Source: Helopsaltes ochotensis (taxonomy: Eukaryota > Chordata > Aves > Passeriformes > Locustellidae). From it: a DNA stretch of 64,000 bases. The notes beneath the pieces are model-generated. The model did no database searches, had not been told where the DNA came from, and saw only the letters and a program-made list of their open reading frames with translations. Where the stretch lies: assembly GCA_013400155.1 (NCBI GenBank), contig VXBM01001544.1:23095-87094 (forward strand), in the 5' to 3' direction. Shown piece after piece: positions 47,641 through 57,378 of the stretch. The position numbers and the translations under genes are program-made. Each line of letters opens with the position of its first letter. Within the stretch, counting starts at the first letter, position 1.

Positions 47641-48030
47641 AGTTCCCCCTTCATAAGTACCAGGTGGTTTTGAGTCTAAATTTAATGAGAGTGAAGAGCA
47701 AAATACCCTGAAAGGGAGCAGAGGAAGCACTCACGCAGCTTTTCTGACAGTGACAAACTATCCAAGCTCTGCACTTTTTGCTTTATGATGCTTCTGTCAC
47801 CTCCTCAATGAAAATGCCATCCTATTATGTACAGTGGGTGTACATTATTCTATATCTATTCTAAATCATTTGACTATTTTGGCTCTCCATTAATGGCAAA
47901 TTAGAGTAAAACTCCAAAGGAAATGTCTGTGATGACTCTGTGAACACTGAAAGAATTAATTATGATTGATTTTGTTAATTAAGTTCGGTGGCTAATGTCT
48001 TTACAGTAATGGGATGCTTAAAAGACAGAG
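47641..48030. promoter_or_regulatory. Candidate element: homeodomain motif cluster
   Basis: Within 27 bases lie TTAATTA (47956-47962), TGATTGAT (47963-47970, PBX-HOX-like) and TTAATTAA (47975-47982). The surrounding 47880-48020 is repeat-free. Motifs are seen directly; binding and conservation are untested, and such words are common in AT-rich DNA. Confidence 0.33.
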
Positions 48031-49020
48031 GCAATGTTAAGTGTTGCACCTATAGCTGAGTTGAAGAGGTTCATTGCAGGGTAGGTATCCATCTCCATGG
48101 TCAGGACAGGCTGTCAGGGAGTCACTTTTTTCCTGTAGGCTCATGCCCTTTAAATGAAATTTGTGGTAAATAATTAACACAAACCCCTCCTTGTTTATGT
48201 GGCACTGAATATATTGCATTAAAATGATATTTCTGCCAGTTCTGTTTTCATACTGGGTCTAAGGGCTTGGGAATGATTCCGGTCTAGGCTTCACTTTTGC
48301 TCATGTCCAGTTGTGTTCAATCACCTGCCTAGAGACTCAGTCTTTCCCACTCAACACTGGTTTCCCAGAATTTGCTTTCATGAAATATTTATTAGTGAAT
48401 CCTCATGGAAGGTGTCTTTGCCCTCTGGCAATTGCCTTCACTCCTTATTCCCTCTATTGTTCCTGTGTCCCCCTGTTGAATTGAGAAGAATAATAAAAAA
48501 GACTAAATCCACCCTGTGAACACATTCTGTCTGTATGGATATATGCACGTATGTGCACTCCTATGGAGTTAGAAGCAGTAGCAGAAAAGATTTGTAATTG
48601 ATACATGTTTTGCTTCAAAAAATGCAAAACCCCCAGTTTGGCATTGACAGGATCATGCAGCTGGGTGGCAAAAGCTGACTTTGTCCTCGTGACAAACATA
48701 CTTCAGCTAAAAAGCCTCAACACAGATCCTTCTGAGGCATTGTGTATCATCTTGAACAGGCACCAATAATGCCCAGAGTAGATTTGGCCTTGAAAATTAT
48801 TTCTGTAGCTGGGTATACGCTGCTTTAAAAGAAAGCTGCCACTTTCTATCCCCGTACCCTTGCAGAAGCTTGCCAAAAAAGGTTTCCCTCTTTTTCCTGC
48901 AGAATTATTTGTTTTTCCTGACACAAAGGAGAGTGCTTTGTCATTGTTTTCTGTATAACATTGATGGATTTCATGTTGAATGGGTATTGGGTTTTAGTTA
49001 AACATGACAGGGGAAGAGAT
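48031..49020. other. Non-coding DNA
   Basis: No gene is supported; frames are at most about 80 codons. Confidence 0.55.
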
Positions 49021-49308
49021 TTATAGGCAGCGGCCGCAGAGGTTGTTTGAAAGGCCCAATAATGCTTCAGTGCACAGATGTGTTTTCAGTGTTCTCTGAT
49101 GGTAAAGAACCAACCGGCTCATATACACTCCACCCTCATTACAGAGCAATCCTTGAAAAGCCGAGTGTTAACAACTATATAGGTTTCTTTCTTTGGAGTT
49201 TCAAAGTAAACAGGATTCAAGGAGCGGCCTTATGTCAGGAATGCTGTACTAATGAGGACAAATTATATTCTAATCAGGTTTCTCCATTATTAATTCCCTG
49301 TTATTCTG
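49021..49308. promoter_or_regulatory. Candidate regulatory block starting at a GCGGCCGC site
   Basis: An isolated CpG-rich octamer GCGGCCGC lies at 49030-49037 in AT-rich DNA. Repeat-free sequence follows, with AATAATGC, AACAACTATATAGG, CTAATGAGG and ATTATTAATTCC words. A pyrimidine tract bounds it on the right. The layout (unique block beside a pyrimidine tract) resembles 8115-8480 and 22861-23480. Confidence 0.3.
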
Positions 49309-49343
49309 CTCTCTTTTTTTTCCCCCCTCCTCTCCTCCTCTTT
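49309..49343. repeat. Polypyrimidine tract
   Basis: 35 uninterrupted C/T bases with a T run, a C run and CTCCT units. Confidence 0.85.
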
Positions 49344-50100
49344 GTGTCCAATTTAAAGTTGCAGAAGAAACATGGGGTGGAGTGTTTTTCTTCTGGTGCT
49401 TGTTATTCATATTAAGTAGTCTATTCTGCCTTTGGTGTGATGGTGGGTGTTAGGAATTTAAATCCCCCCTAATGCATTGATAGGATAATATGAATCACCA
49501 CCCAGAAAAAAAATCCTATATGGATCTCAGCAGCTAAGGGATACTGGTGTGGTGTGTTATTTCTACCCACTAAACATAACTCATTCTGGTTCATTACATA
49601 ATTTAAGGGTTTTCTTAGAGACATTTTCGTATTTTGCTTCTGTAGGGAAATTTGAAGAAGCGAGTAGAAATATATAATGCATTATTATAATTGCATTGTC
49701 CTTTCTTTGTTCTGCTCTAACTTTTACATACGTTCCTAAAGCAAATTCTACAGCAAAATTAAAGCACTATTAAAATGTAAGTACGAATAAATAAATTTTA
49801 TTTGCATGCATAGCATCTTGTTTATTTTAACTGTGGCCCTTGTTTTGGCTCATGTTTATTAAATACTCCATCAGAAAGCACATGCCAGCTTGGCTTTCAT
49901 GGAGGGCAGGTGGTGAACCATGTGAAGCACCAGCTCACAGTGTGCGTGCTCTCTGTGAACAATCAAAATGCATTTGGGTCTGGATTCTGAAACTCCTGGA
50001 GTTTCCACTACGGTCATGAAGCCTTACCTTATGATCTTGAGCAGATTTGAGACACTCAGGGCCTCTTCAGCATCTTCCCAGGAGCTGGAGTGCTGCAGGT
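49344..50100. other. Non-coding AT-rich DNA
   Basis: No gene is seen. ATTTGCAT, the reverse octamer, occurs at 49800-49807. Confidence 0.55.
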
Positions 50101-50925
50101 AGCACAGGAACACCTTAGTGGAAGGAAGGGTCACAAAGTCCAGTCCTCTGTCGCTGCAGGCTGCCTCATCATAGAATTACTTTCATCAAATGATTAAGCT
50201 CCATCTTAAAAATCGTTTGCTGCATTTAGCACTGCTTAGATTGTTGGAAATATCCTACTCATTCCTGAGTAGGTATATTGCCCACCAACACCTTTTTTTT
50301 TTTCCTTATCCTAGCACTGTCCATAGTTTTTGATTGGTTCTTTAATTGCCTGCTTACCAGTCTCACTTGGTGTTCATCCTCCAGCAATCTCCTCCCTCTC
50401 ATTCTGCAAGGCCAAATGGACCAAAGCTGTTCAGTCATCTCTTGAAAGATGAGCTCATTCCTTCCCACCAGCAGGTCCTTCTTTCCTCTTTCTTGGACAT
50501 CAGTCTTCAGCTGTCTGCAACTTAAGCTGGGTAAGGACTCAGAAGGAACTGGTGTGATGGCATTAGCACATCCTCACCTTCACTAGAGAAATCTGACCTG
50601 CTGAATAGAACGGAATTCCTTTGCAGCTGGATATATTTTGTTGATGATTCCCAGCAAGAGCACTGACTTCTTTCTCCTTACTCATTCCCAGCTGCTGAGA
50701 AGGAATTTCCAGCAGAGATTCTTGTTAGTCCCCACAAAGCCTTGCACTTGGAATTTTTTAATTGAGCCACCTTTCCTCCCTGAGGTCATCAAACATTAGT
50801 AGGATCCTCCACTGTCTTGAGGCTGAGGCATTCATCTCTGGAAGTACACACCCAAAAATCTCCCAAACTTGTCCCAAAACTCAAGGGGCTCACTGTACGA
50901 TGTTTCTTGTACCTCTTCTTCTTCC
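50101..50925 (-). mobile_element. Ancient diverged CR1-type LINE remnant
   Basis: In plus-strand reading the order of short matches follows the reverse complement of an old CR1-superfamily LINE. Examples are AAGTCCAGTCCTCTGTCGCTG at 50136-50156, ATTAAGCTCCATCTTAAAA at about 50193-50211, a GATGAGCTCATTCCTTCC-like block near 50449-50466, ATGGCATTAGCACA at about 50557-50570, TCTTGTTAGTCCC and CCTTGCACTT at about 50720-50750, GAGGTCATC at 50782-50790, and TTGTCCCAAAACTCAAGGGG at about 50868-50887. Divergence and indels are high, all frames are broken, and the limits are approximate. Family assignment is from remembered consensus features. Confidence 0.6.
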
Positions 50926-51974
50926 AGAGCTAGAACTTAATTTCTCGTTGGGCAAGCTCACCTGGTTTGAAGCACAAGTAAAGAAAACTCTTACAGTAAT
51001 TGAAGGCTCATAATGAATTCGGGTCTAAATTTTGGAGTAAGATGGATAGAGATGAATGCTGTATTTGTGTTCACGTTAACAACAACCACAATTTGCTCAC
51101 ACAGATAATTGGGTACAACAGTTTACCTTCAATCTCTAGATGCCATTCCAGAAGTACAACTGTCATCAGGATAATTCTTTCACATCTTCTGTCATAAACC
51201 CAATTATAAAATACTTCTGGGATAAATTGATGTCCTACTGCTTTTGTCATCTCTGTCCTGAGCCTTTGAGACATTTGCGTATTCTGTGACACAGAATGAC
51301 CTTTCTGGAGTTTGGTTTATGCTTACAATAGTATTTAATAGTTTCTAATCCCAGAAGTAATTTCCTTTAGTCTTGTCTTGTGCTTGGGTTTAGGGCACCT
51401 TGAAAAGAGAAAAGATCCTGAAAATTCAATGCAAGGTCCCTCCACTTCCTAAAGAAGGCCCCTCATGCAAGGCAAATAAAGGTGAGAGTCAACATGGAGC
51501 TCACTGCAAGACCAGGGCCTGGTTTTGGGATAGAAACTCCCTCAACTGTGTCTGCCTTCAGTTCTTAGATCTCTATCCTGAATCTATGGTCATCATTGTT
51601 ATAAATATTTAGGTATTTATATTCCTATTAATGTTTTATAATATTATTTATTAAATACTAGAGTTTAGAGCAATTTGTCATCTGAATAAAGAGTGCATTT
51701 CATTTAAAGTCCAGCTTGTGTTGCAAAGTATCAATGTAATACGATGTGTTCAAGATGGTTTTTTAATGCTTATTTCCCCCCTCAAATTGGATGCTGGCTT
51801 TCAATTTGAATATTGAGCTACCTTAACTGAATTATTTATCAACTTTAATTGGATTTGCAGACAAGTCATTTTTGCACATCTTTTCTAGGAAAAAATGGAA
51901 TTCTTTCTGGAAACTTTTAAAAAGCATCAGATTGAGGACATACAGTTAATTAACTTCACATTTCCTGTCAAAAG
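50926..51974. other. Non-coding DNA
   Basis: Parts up to about 51300 could continue the old LINE, but I could not follow it convincingly. From 51600 on it is AT-rich and featureless. Confidence 0.45.
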
Positions 51975-52167
51975 CTCTCCTTCCCTCCTTCCCTCCTTCC
52001 CTCCTTCCCTCCTTCCCTCCTTCCCTCCTTCCCTCCTTCCCTCCTTCCCTCCTTCCCTCCTTCCCTCCTTCNCCTTCCCTCCTTCCCTCCTTCCCTCCTT
52101 CCCTCCTTCCCTCCTTCCCTCCTTCCCTCCTTCCCTCCTTCCCTCCTTCCCTCCTTCCCTCCTTCCC
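51975..52167. repeat. 8-bp microsatellite (CCCTCCTT)n with an embedded N
   Basis: About 190 bases of nearly perfect CCCTCCTT units, roughly 24 copies, all pyrimidine apart from a single N at 52072. The flanks of the N are out of register with the 8-bp period by about two bases. Translations of S/F/P/L or R/E/G/K repeats here are artefacts. Confidence 0.96.
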
Positions 52168-54001
52168 AAAAAAAATGTGGGAAATGATGCAGCTCACTGA
52201 TTGTAAGCTAAAAGATGTTACAGCACACATCTGCAATCTAAAGTTAGAGAGTTTTTAATAATTAGAGAGTTAGAGAATTTTAAATTATTTTTATTTCTAC
52301 ATTAGTTAAATTCTTCAGCTGAGGGGTGAGTCCTGTTGTGTTTAGTCCAGCATAAACATAGAATGAAAATCCATTTCTGAATGGGAAAACTTATTTTGGC
52401 CACAACAGAGCATCAAGCCTGAATCATGCTATTCACTCTAAATTATATCTGTGTGATTTTTATGAACATGTTTTCCATATTTCTCACTCTTCCAGTAAGC
52501 TCTGCAGCCAAAGTTGGGAAAAACCCACTTGAGTGGAATCTGTGGTGTGACACCATGGAAGCTACTGGGAAATTTGAGTTTTTGTCTTTGCCCACAGGGC
52601 GTCCTTGGTTGATGGTAATGGGAGGATTGAGTCTTAAACGTTATGTTGAGGCATGGGAGATTCCTAGTAATTTCCAAATATAGTCCACACAATTTGTGAT
52701 TTAAAAAAAAAAAAAAGTGTTAATATGTTAATCAAAAAGAACATAAATTTTATGCAGTTACTCATAACTTTATACAATGATTACATGTAACTACACTGTT
52801 ATTGCAGTCTCAAAATTACAGTATAATTATATTTAGTTAATTCCAAAAGCAATTGCTGCGTGGCCAGAATTCATTTATATAAACCTAGACTAAGCACTGA
52901 ATTGACTAGGAAAGTGAGGTAAATCTAATTGAGATAGATTGAACAAACCTAATCAGCAGAGATATTTAATGGCAAAGAGAACAAAGAATTAAATAAAGCA
53001 ACGCAAAGGCTATTCAGAAGAGTGGATATATGAGATAATAGGCCTCTCCATCTCTGATGTCATGTCTGATTCAGTGAGTCATTCCCTAGTATTTTGTTAG
53101 TTGGCTGCCAGTTTGCATTATGTGTGTATATATATGTATTTATATATGGAGGACATGTTTTGCCTTTTTTTTTTTTTATCCAGGATTTTATTCTGATGTA
53201 ACGCATCCCGCTTCCAAATGCTGGTGCTTTGCAATATTGGGAGGATGATTAAAGACTTGTTTGCTGTCCCACCTCATTTATCATTAACTGTTAATGATTC
53301 TGTGATTCTGATGAACCAGAACTCAAATTCCAGTTGTCTATGGGGGACTTGTAGGGGGGATGTGGTGTACTCAAGACCTCAATGGGGCTGGAAAATGCAA
53401 TGTGGAACCTGTGACAATTACACACTCCTCTCATATGAAGTTACATGTGAAGGCCAGATGTGAAATCCAGAGTATCTTCAAATATCATTAGGTGGCTGGA
53501 GGGGGAATATGAATCAAACCAGAGGCTGTGATACCCTGAGAGCTGAAAAGGACACCCAAGACCATTTCTGTGTGTCCAACTCCAGGTGCAATCTCCAAGG
53601 AACTGCTGGGGAGCCTGAGGGTTGTATTTAGATGGATGTTATTATATCAGCTGATAATTTCCAGTTTGCAGAACACAGGCTGGTTCTGACCTCATCCCTT
53701 GATTGCATCCTTTGATTGCCTCCCTTGAACCAGCTACAGAGAAGATGGGAGGCACACAGCAGCTCTCCATCAAAGAGACTCTGCGTAGCAGGATATTGAA
53801 AGGATATTAAGATGGTTTTAATGTAGGGGAGGATTTGAAGTAAATAACATGTAATGATTTTTTTTTTTTTTAAAGAAGGAAATCTGAAAAATCATCTTGT
53901 AGGTTCCTGTAGGTTACTTTCACTCTTAAAAGCTGTAAGTTCATATTGATCTTCCTGTTAGCACGAACACGAGGTTTATTGCCTTACAATTCTCTATACT
54001 T
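52168..54001. other. Non-coding AT-rich DNA
   Basis: No gene is supported; opposed frames at 52426-52692 overlap almost completely. A GTGTGTATATATATATG patch and following T run lie at about 53120-53177. A T run lies at 53858-53871. AGAGAGTTAGAGA words cluster at about 52245-52276. Confidence 0.55.
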
Positions 54002-54180
54002 GTGTGTTTTGGTTTGGTTGGGAATTTGTTTGTGGGGTTTTGTCACTTTTATTTTTTGTTTGGATTTTCTGTTGGGGTTTTTTTGTTTTGTTGTTTTGCT
54101 TTTTGGGGTCTTTTGTTTGTTTTTTGGGGTTTTTTGTTGGTTTTTTGGGGGGTTTTTTGGTTTGGTTTTTTTTTTTGGTA
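54002..54180. repeat. G/T-rich low-complexity tract with regular G runs
   Basis: About 180 bases nearly all G and T. G runs of four or more start at 54074, 54105, 54126 and 54147. The overlapping frames (F/G/L/W-rich on plus, K/Q/T/P-rich on minus) are low-complexity artefacts. Confidence 0.85.
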
Positions 54181-55580
54181 TGTTTATCTGTCATTTACTC
54201 CTGTAAAACATCTAATTTAACCAATTTTCCATGTCAGTCTCAGATAATATTTGGGTGTTTGGATTTCAGTTACCTATGCGAACACTGGTTCATATTTCTG
54301 AAACTTTCAAGCAAAACTTTCTTGTTTTATATGGCAGCATTTTGCAACTGATGAACTCAAACGCCTTATTTTAGAAAGAATAAAACAACATTGTTAAATT
54401 GTGCTAAAACAGGAGGAGAGAATATGCATAGAGGAATTTGCATCTACAGATGATCTGTTGAGAGGCAGAAAGAAATGAAATCCTCTTTTTGGTGGTAGCA
54501 GCTGCAGTACTGAAGGGACGAATCCAAGAAACAAGAGGCAGATGTGTTGTGTGCTTATCCTGGAAATTTGACCTCCTCTGGATGTATAGGGAGAGCAGTG
54601 GCAGCTTAAAAAAGTTGTATTGATATTTAGGGGATTATTTCTTCTATATGAGCACTGATCAATGAATCCACATGTTACAGTTCAAAAGGTTGCCTTTTCA
54701 GTAAAACAAGAACCCAAATATTGTGTACCTGGTAAAGTATTCACAGAGAAACACAGCAAAATAATCTTTAACCGTAGAGGAATACTTGGTAGAAGATAGA
54801 GCAGGGCTTCCTCTGGGGATTCAGGTTTTCTCTAAAGTACTCATCCCGTTGAGTTTAAAAGTTTGTTTGAACTTTCCTTTGATTTTCTTTCATGGTATTT
54901 GTCTTAACGGAGCAAGAAGGGATGGTACTACCACACACATTTGTGTTGGAATTAACTTGTTAAGGGGTCATAATCCAGAGTTTACTAGAACTACTTCAAC
55001 AAATTTGTTGACTTGATGGACCCACCTACAGTCTACTCATTGGAGTTTGAGGAGGAGCTAAAAACAAAGGCTTTTGGGGGCTCTGCATACGTCTGATGCA
55101 TTTCTCAAGTGTGGCAACGTGGATTCAAACAAGGTGCTTGAAAAGCCCAAGTGGCGTGTTCTGTTGTATCAATGCTTTTAATATCCCGATCGTTGACCTC
55201 ATACGTTGATGGTGTCTGTGGTCAAACAGTGGAGCAGAGAGCTGATTGGAATGACTAATAATTCCAGAGGAGTCATTACAACGTAATGGTGTCAACATGC
55301 ACTGACTGCTAGGAGACTCTTAATCCTTGGAACATCAATTTACACTCCGTGTAACCGTTGCACGCCAGCACAGACCACAAACCTTGTGTGATGCTCAGTC
55401 CTGCCACCAAAAGACACAAAGGTTGGGATAGTTTCCAAGTTACCATCCTAATGTTTTGGTATTCCCTGGCTAATATTAAATCCCATTTAGACAGAGAGAA
55501 ATGGTAACAGCACGTGCACAGTTAGCAGGGAATTTGAGTGTGAAACTCAGCAACGCTGATAAGCATTTACACAAGTCACC
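54181..55580. other. Non-coding DNA
   Basis: No gene is supported; frames are at most about 115 codons and the longest runs through the G/T tract. Confidence 0.55.
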
Positions 55581-57060
55581 CACGGAACACACTGGAATAA
55601 TTTGTGCAAGCAGTGGTTCAAACCCAAAGAAACGGGGTTAGATAATAGCTGGAAATACCAAATGTTGTGCTGTGCTACCAAGCCCCCCATAATACATTAC
55701 GAATTTTTACAGTATCTGTGCATCTGTACAGAAAAGGCGCAGAGGATCATGTCAGATCTGACACCACGCAGGTCAAGAACTCCTAAATGACATTTTAAAA
55801 GGTCCCCAAAACTCCCGTTTGTCATCCATGTGAGAAACAAAAGACCTTTAAATCCTGACCCAGCCCTGCTGGTGGGCTCTGGGCACACGCAGTGGTAAAT
55901 GCTGGAATGCAGATTTATGGCCTCTGTGTGGGGTGCTCCCCAGGGTTGGAGGCAGCCCCTCAAGAGCCCTGCCCTGCCGCAGAACTGGGGGAACGACGAT
56001 GCACAACTGCAGGTCTGGCTCTCAGGGCTTCCCTGCTGGAGCCCCAGACACCCACAGCTGCTTTGAAGTAGTTTTGGGGTGCTCAGTACAGATATAAATC
56101 AGGCACTTGTTGTGCTTGTTTTCCACGACTTTCTCTTGTGGTACCACGGGGGTAAACCTGAAGTAATTCCAGCAGGTTCGGTGGAGATGCTTTAGATTTA
56201 TACCCACATAAACAGGAGCCCTATTTGTGCATTGTTTTTAAAATATGAGGTTTCTCTTTCATATCCAGCGACTTATTTTATATTCCCTTACATCACATTT
56301 TATCACAGATAATCCAGGAATATAGTTTCTCTGAGTAATACAATTGCTCTTTAGTGCGTGACCAGAGTAAGGGATATTGTGTCTTTGAGACATCACGTAT
56401 AGACAAGGAGATATAAATGAGAGTTAATAACCATCAAATGTGTCTATTTCCTTTTCCTATAAATTAGAGCAAGCTTTCCTACTGAATTTTGCAAGAAGGA
56501 AAACAGACTCCCTCCTGCTGATGTGGGGAAGCAATGCTAAATCTCCCTAAAGATTCACTCTGGCTTCTTACAGCTGTATGTTAGTACCTTTTTATATGCA
56601 ATTTTACTTCATTTAGTCTTTAAGGTTGTGCCTGAGGTTAGTTTAAAAGGTTAGTTAAATGTTAATGGATGTTAATGCTGCAATTAAATTGTTAAATCAA
56701 TTGAAAACTGTGGCTCCATCTCTATCTGTGTTAGTGCCGGCCTGAGTTGCATTGGCGTATAAATTAAAAGCTGTAAATCTAGTGAAGTCTAATTAGAGAC
56801 CAAATTTCTCATTTATCTTATTTTCACAGGACTGTAAGCACTGATAGATAATCAACGAAGGGCTAAAACTTTTTAACATTAAAAAACTATTTTATCTATT
56901 TCAGGACTCAGGTGACTGATTATAATTCAGATCCAATTACTGTAAAAGGTCATATGTGAAATGAAGTTCTTACAGACACTACAAGTTTTATTTTACAAGT
57001 TTGCATACACTGCTGCACCGTCTACATCCCAAAAAGCAAAAGTAAATACGCTGTACGAGA
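55581..57060. other. Non-coding DNA, mildly GC-raised at its centre
   Basis: 55590-55810 is repeat-free with scattered CpGs and could be a conserved element. 55860-56060 is GC-raised, with an 88-codon minus frame (55697-55963) of no known domain. 56620-56770 is AT-rich and has GTTAATG repeated words. Confidence 0.45.
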
Positions 57061-57343
57061 TGATATAAAAAGGCTCTTCAATTAGCCTGCCTCATGTAAC
57101 CCTTTGGAGTTTGTGATTTTAGTACATGAGCACATCCAGGCTTCAATCCTGCAGCGCATCTTTAAGCTTGCCAGCTTATACATCTGCAGGAGAATCCTGT
57201 TGGTTCTTGCCTTCTGTAAGTAAAAGTAATTAGCAAGACGCTTAAATACATTTGCCATAGATACAGAGACACAAGTTCTTGAATTTGTGAGAATGATTAT
57301 TTCCATTGTTACGTTTAAATTAGCTGCTGGCAACCTGCCATTT
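57061..57343. promoter_or_regulatory. Candidate element with three ATTAGC words
   Basis: CAATTAGC at 57079-57086, TAATTAGC at 57227-57234 and AAATTAGC at about 57318-57325 are homeodomain-like sites. The block is repeat-free. An 83-codon minus frame (57082-57333) spans it; nothing in its translation is recognisable. Both a conserved non-coding element and chance remain possible. Confidence 0.33.
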
Positions 57344-57378
57344 AGGAAGGAGAAAGAAAGAAAGAAAAAAAAAAAAAG
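57344..57378. repeat. Purine tract with (GAAA)n
   Basis: 35 uninterrupted purines containing four GAAA-type units and a long A run. Confidence 0.88.

Noticed and set aside
51895..52236. Frames with S/F/P/L or R/E/G/K repeats
   Set aside because: Translation of the 8-mer microsatellite in several registers on both strands.
53946..54351. Hydrophobic F/G/L-rich frames resembling membrane segments
   Set aside because: Produced by the G/T-rich low-complexity tract; three overlapping registers look alike.
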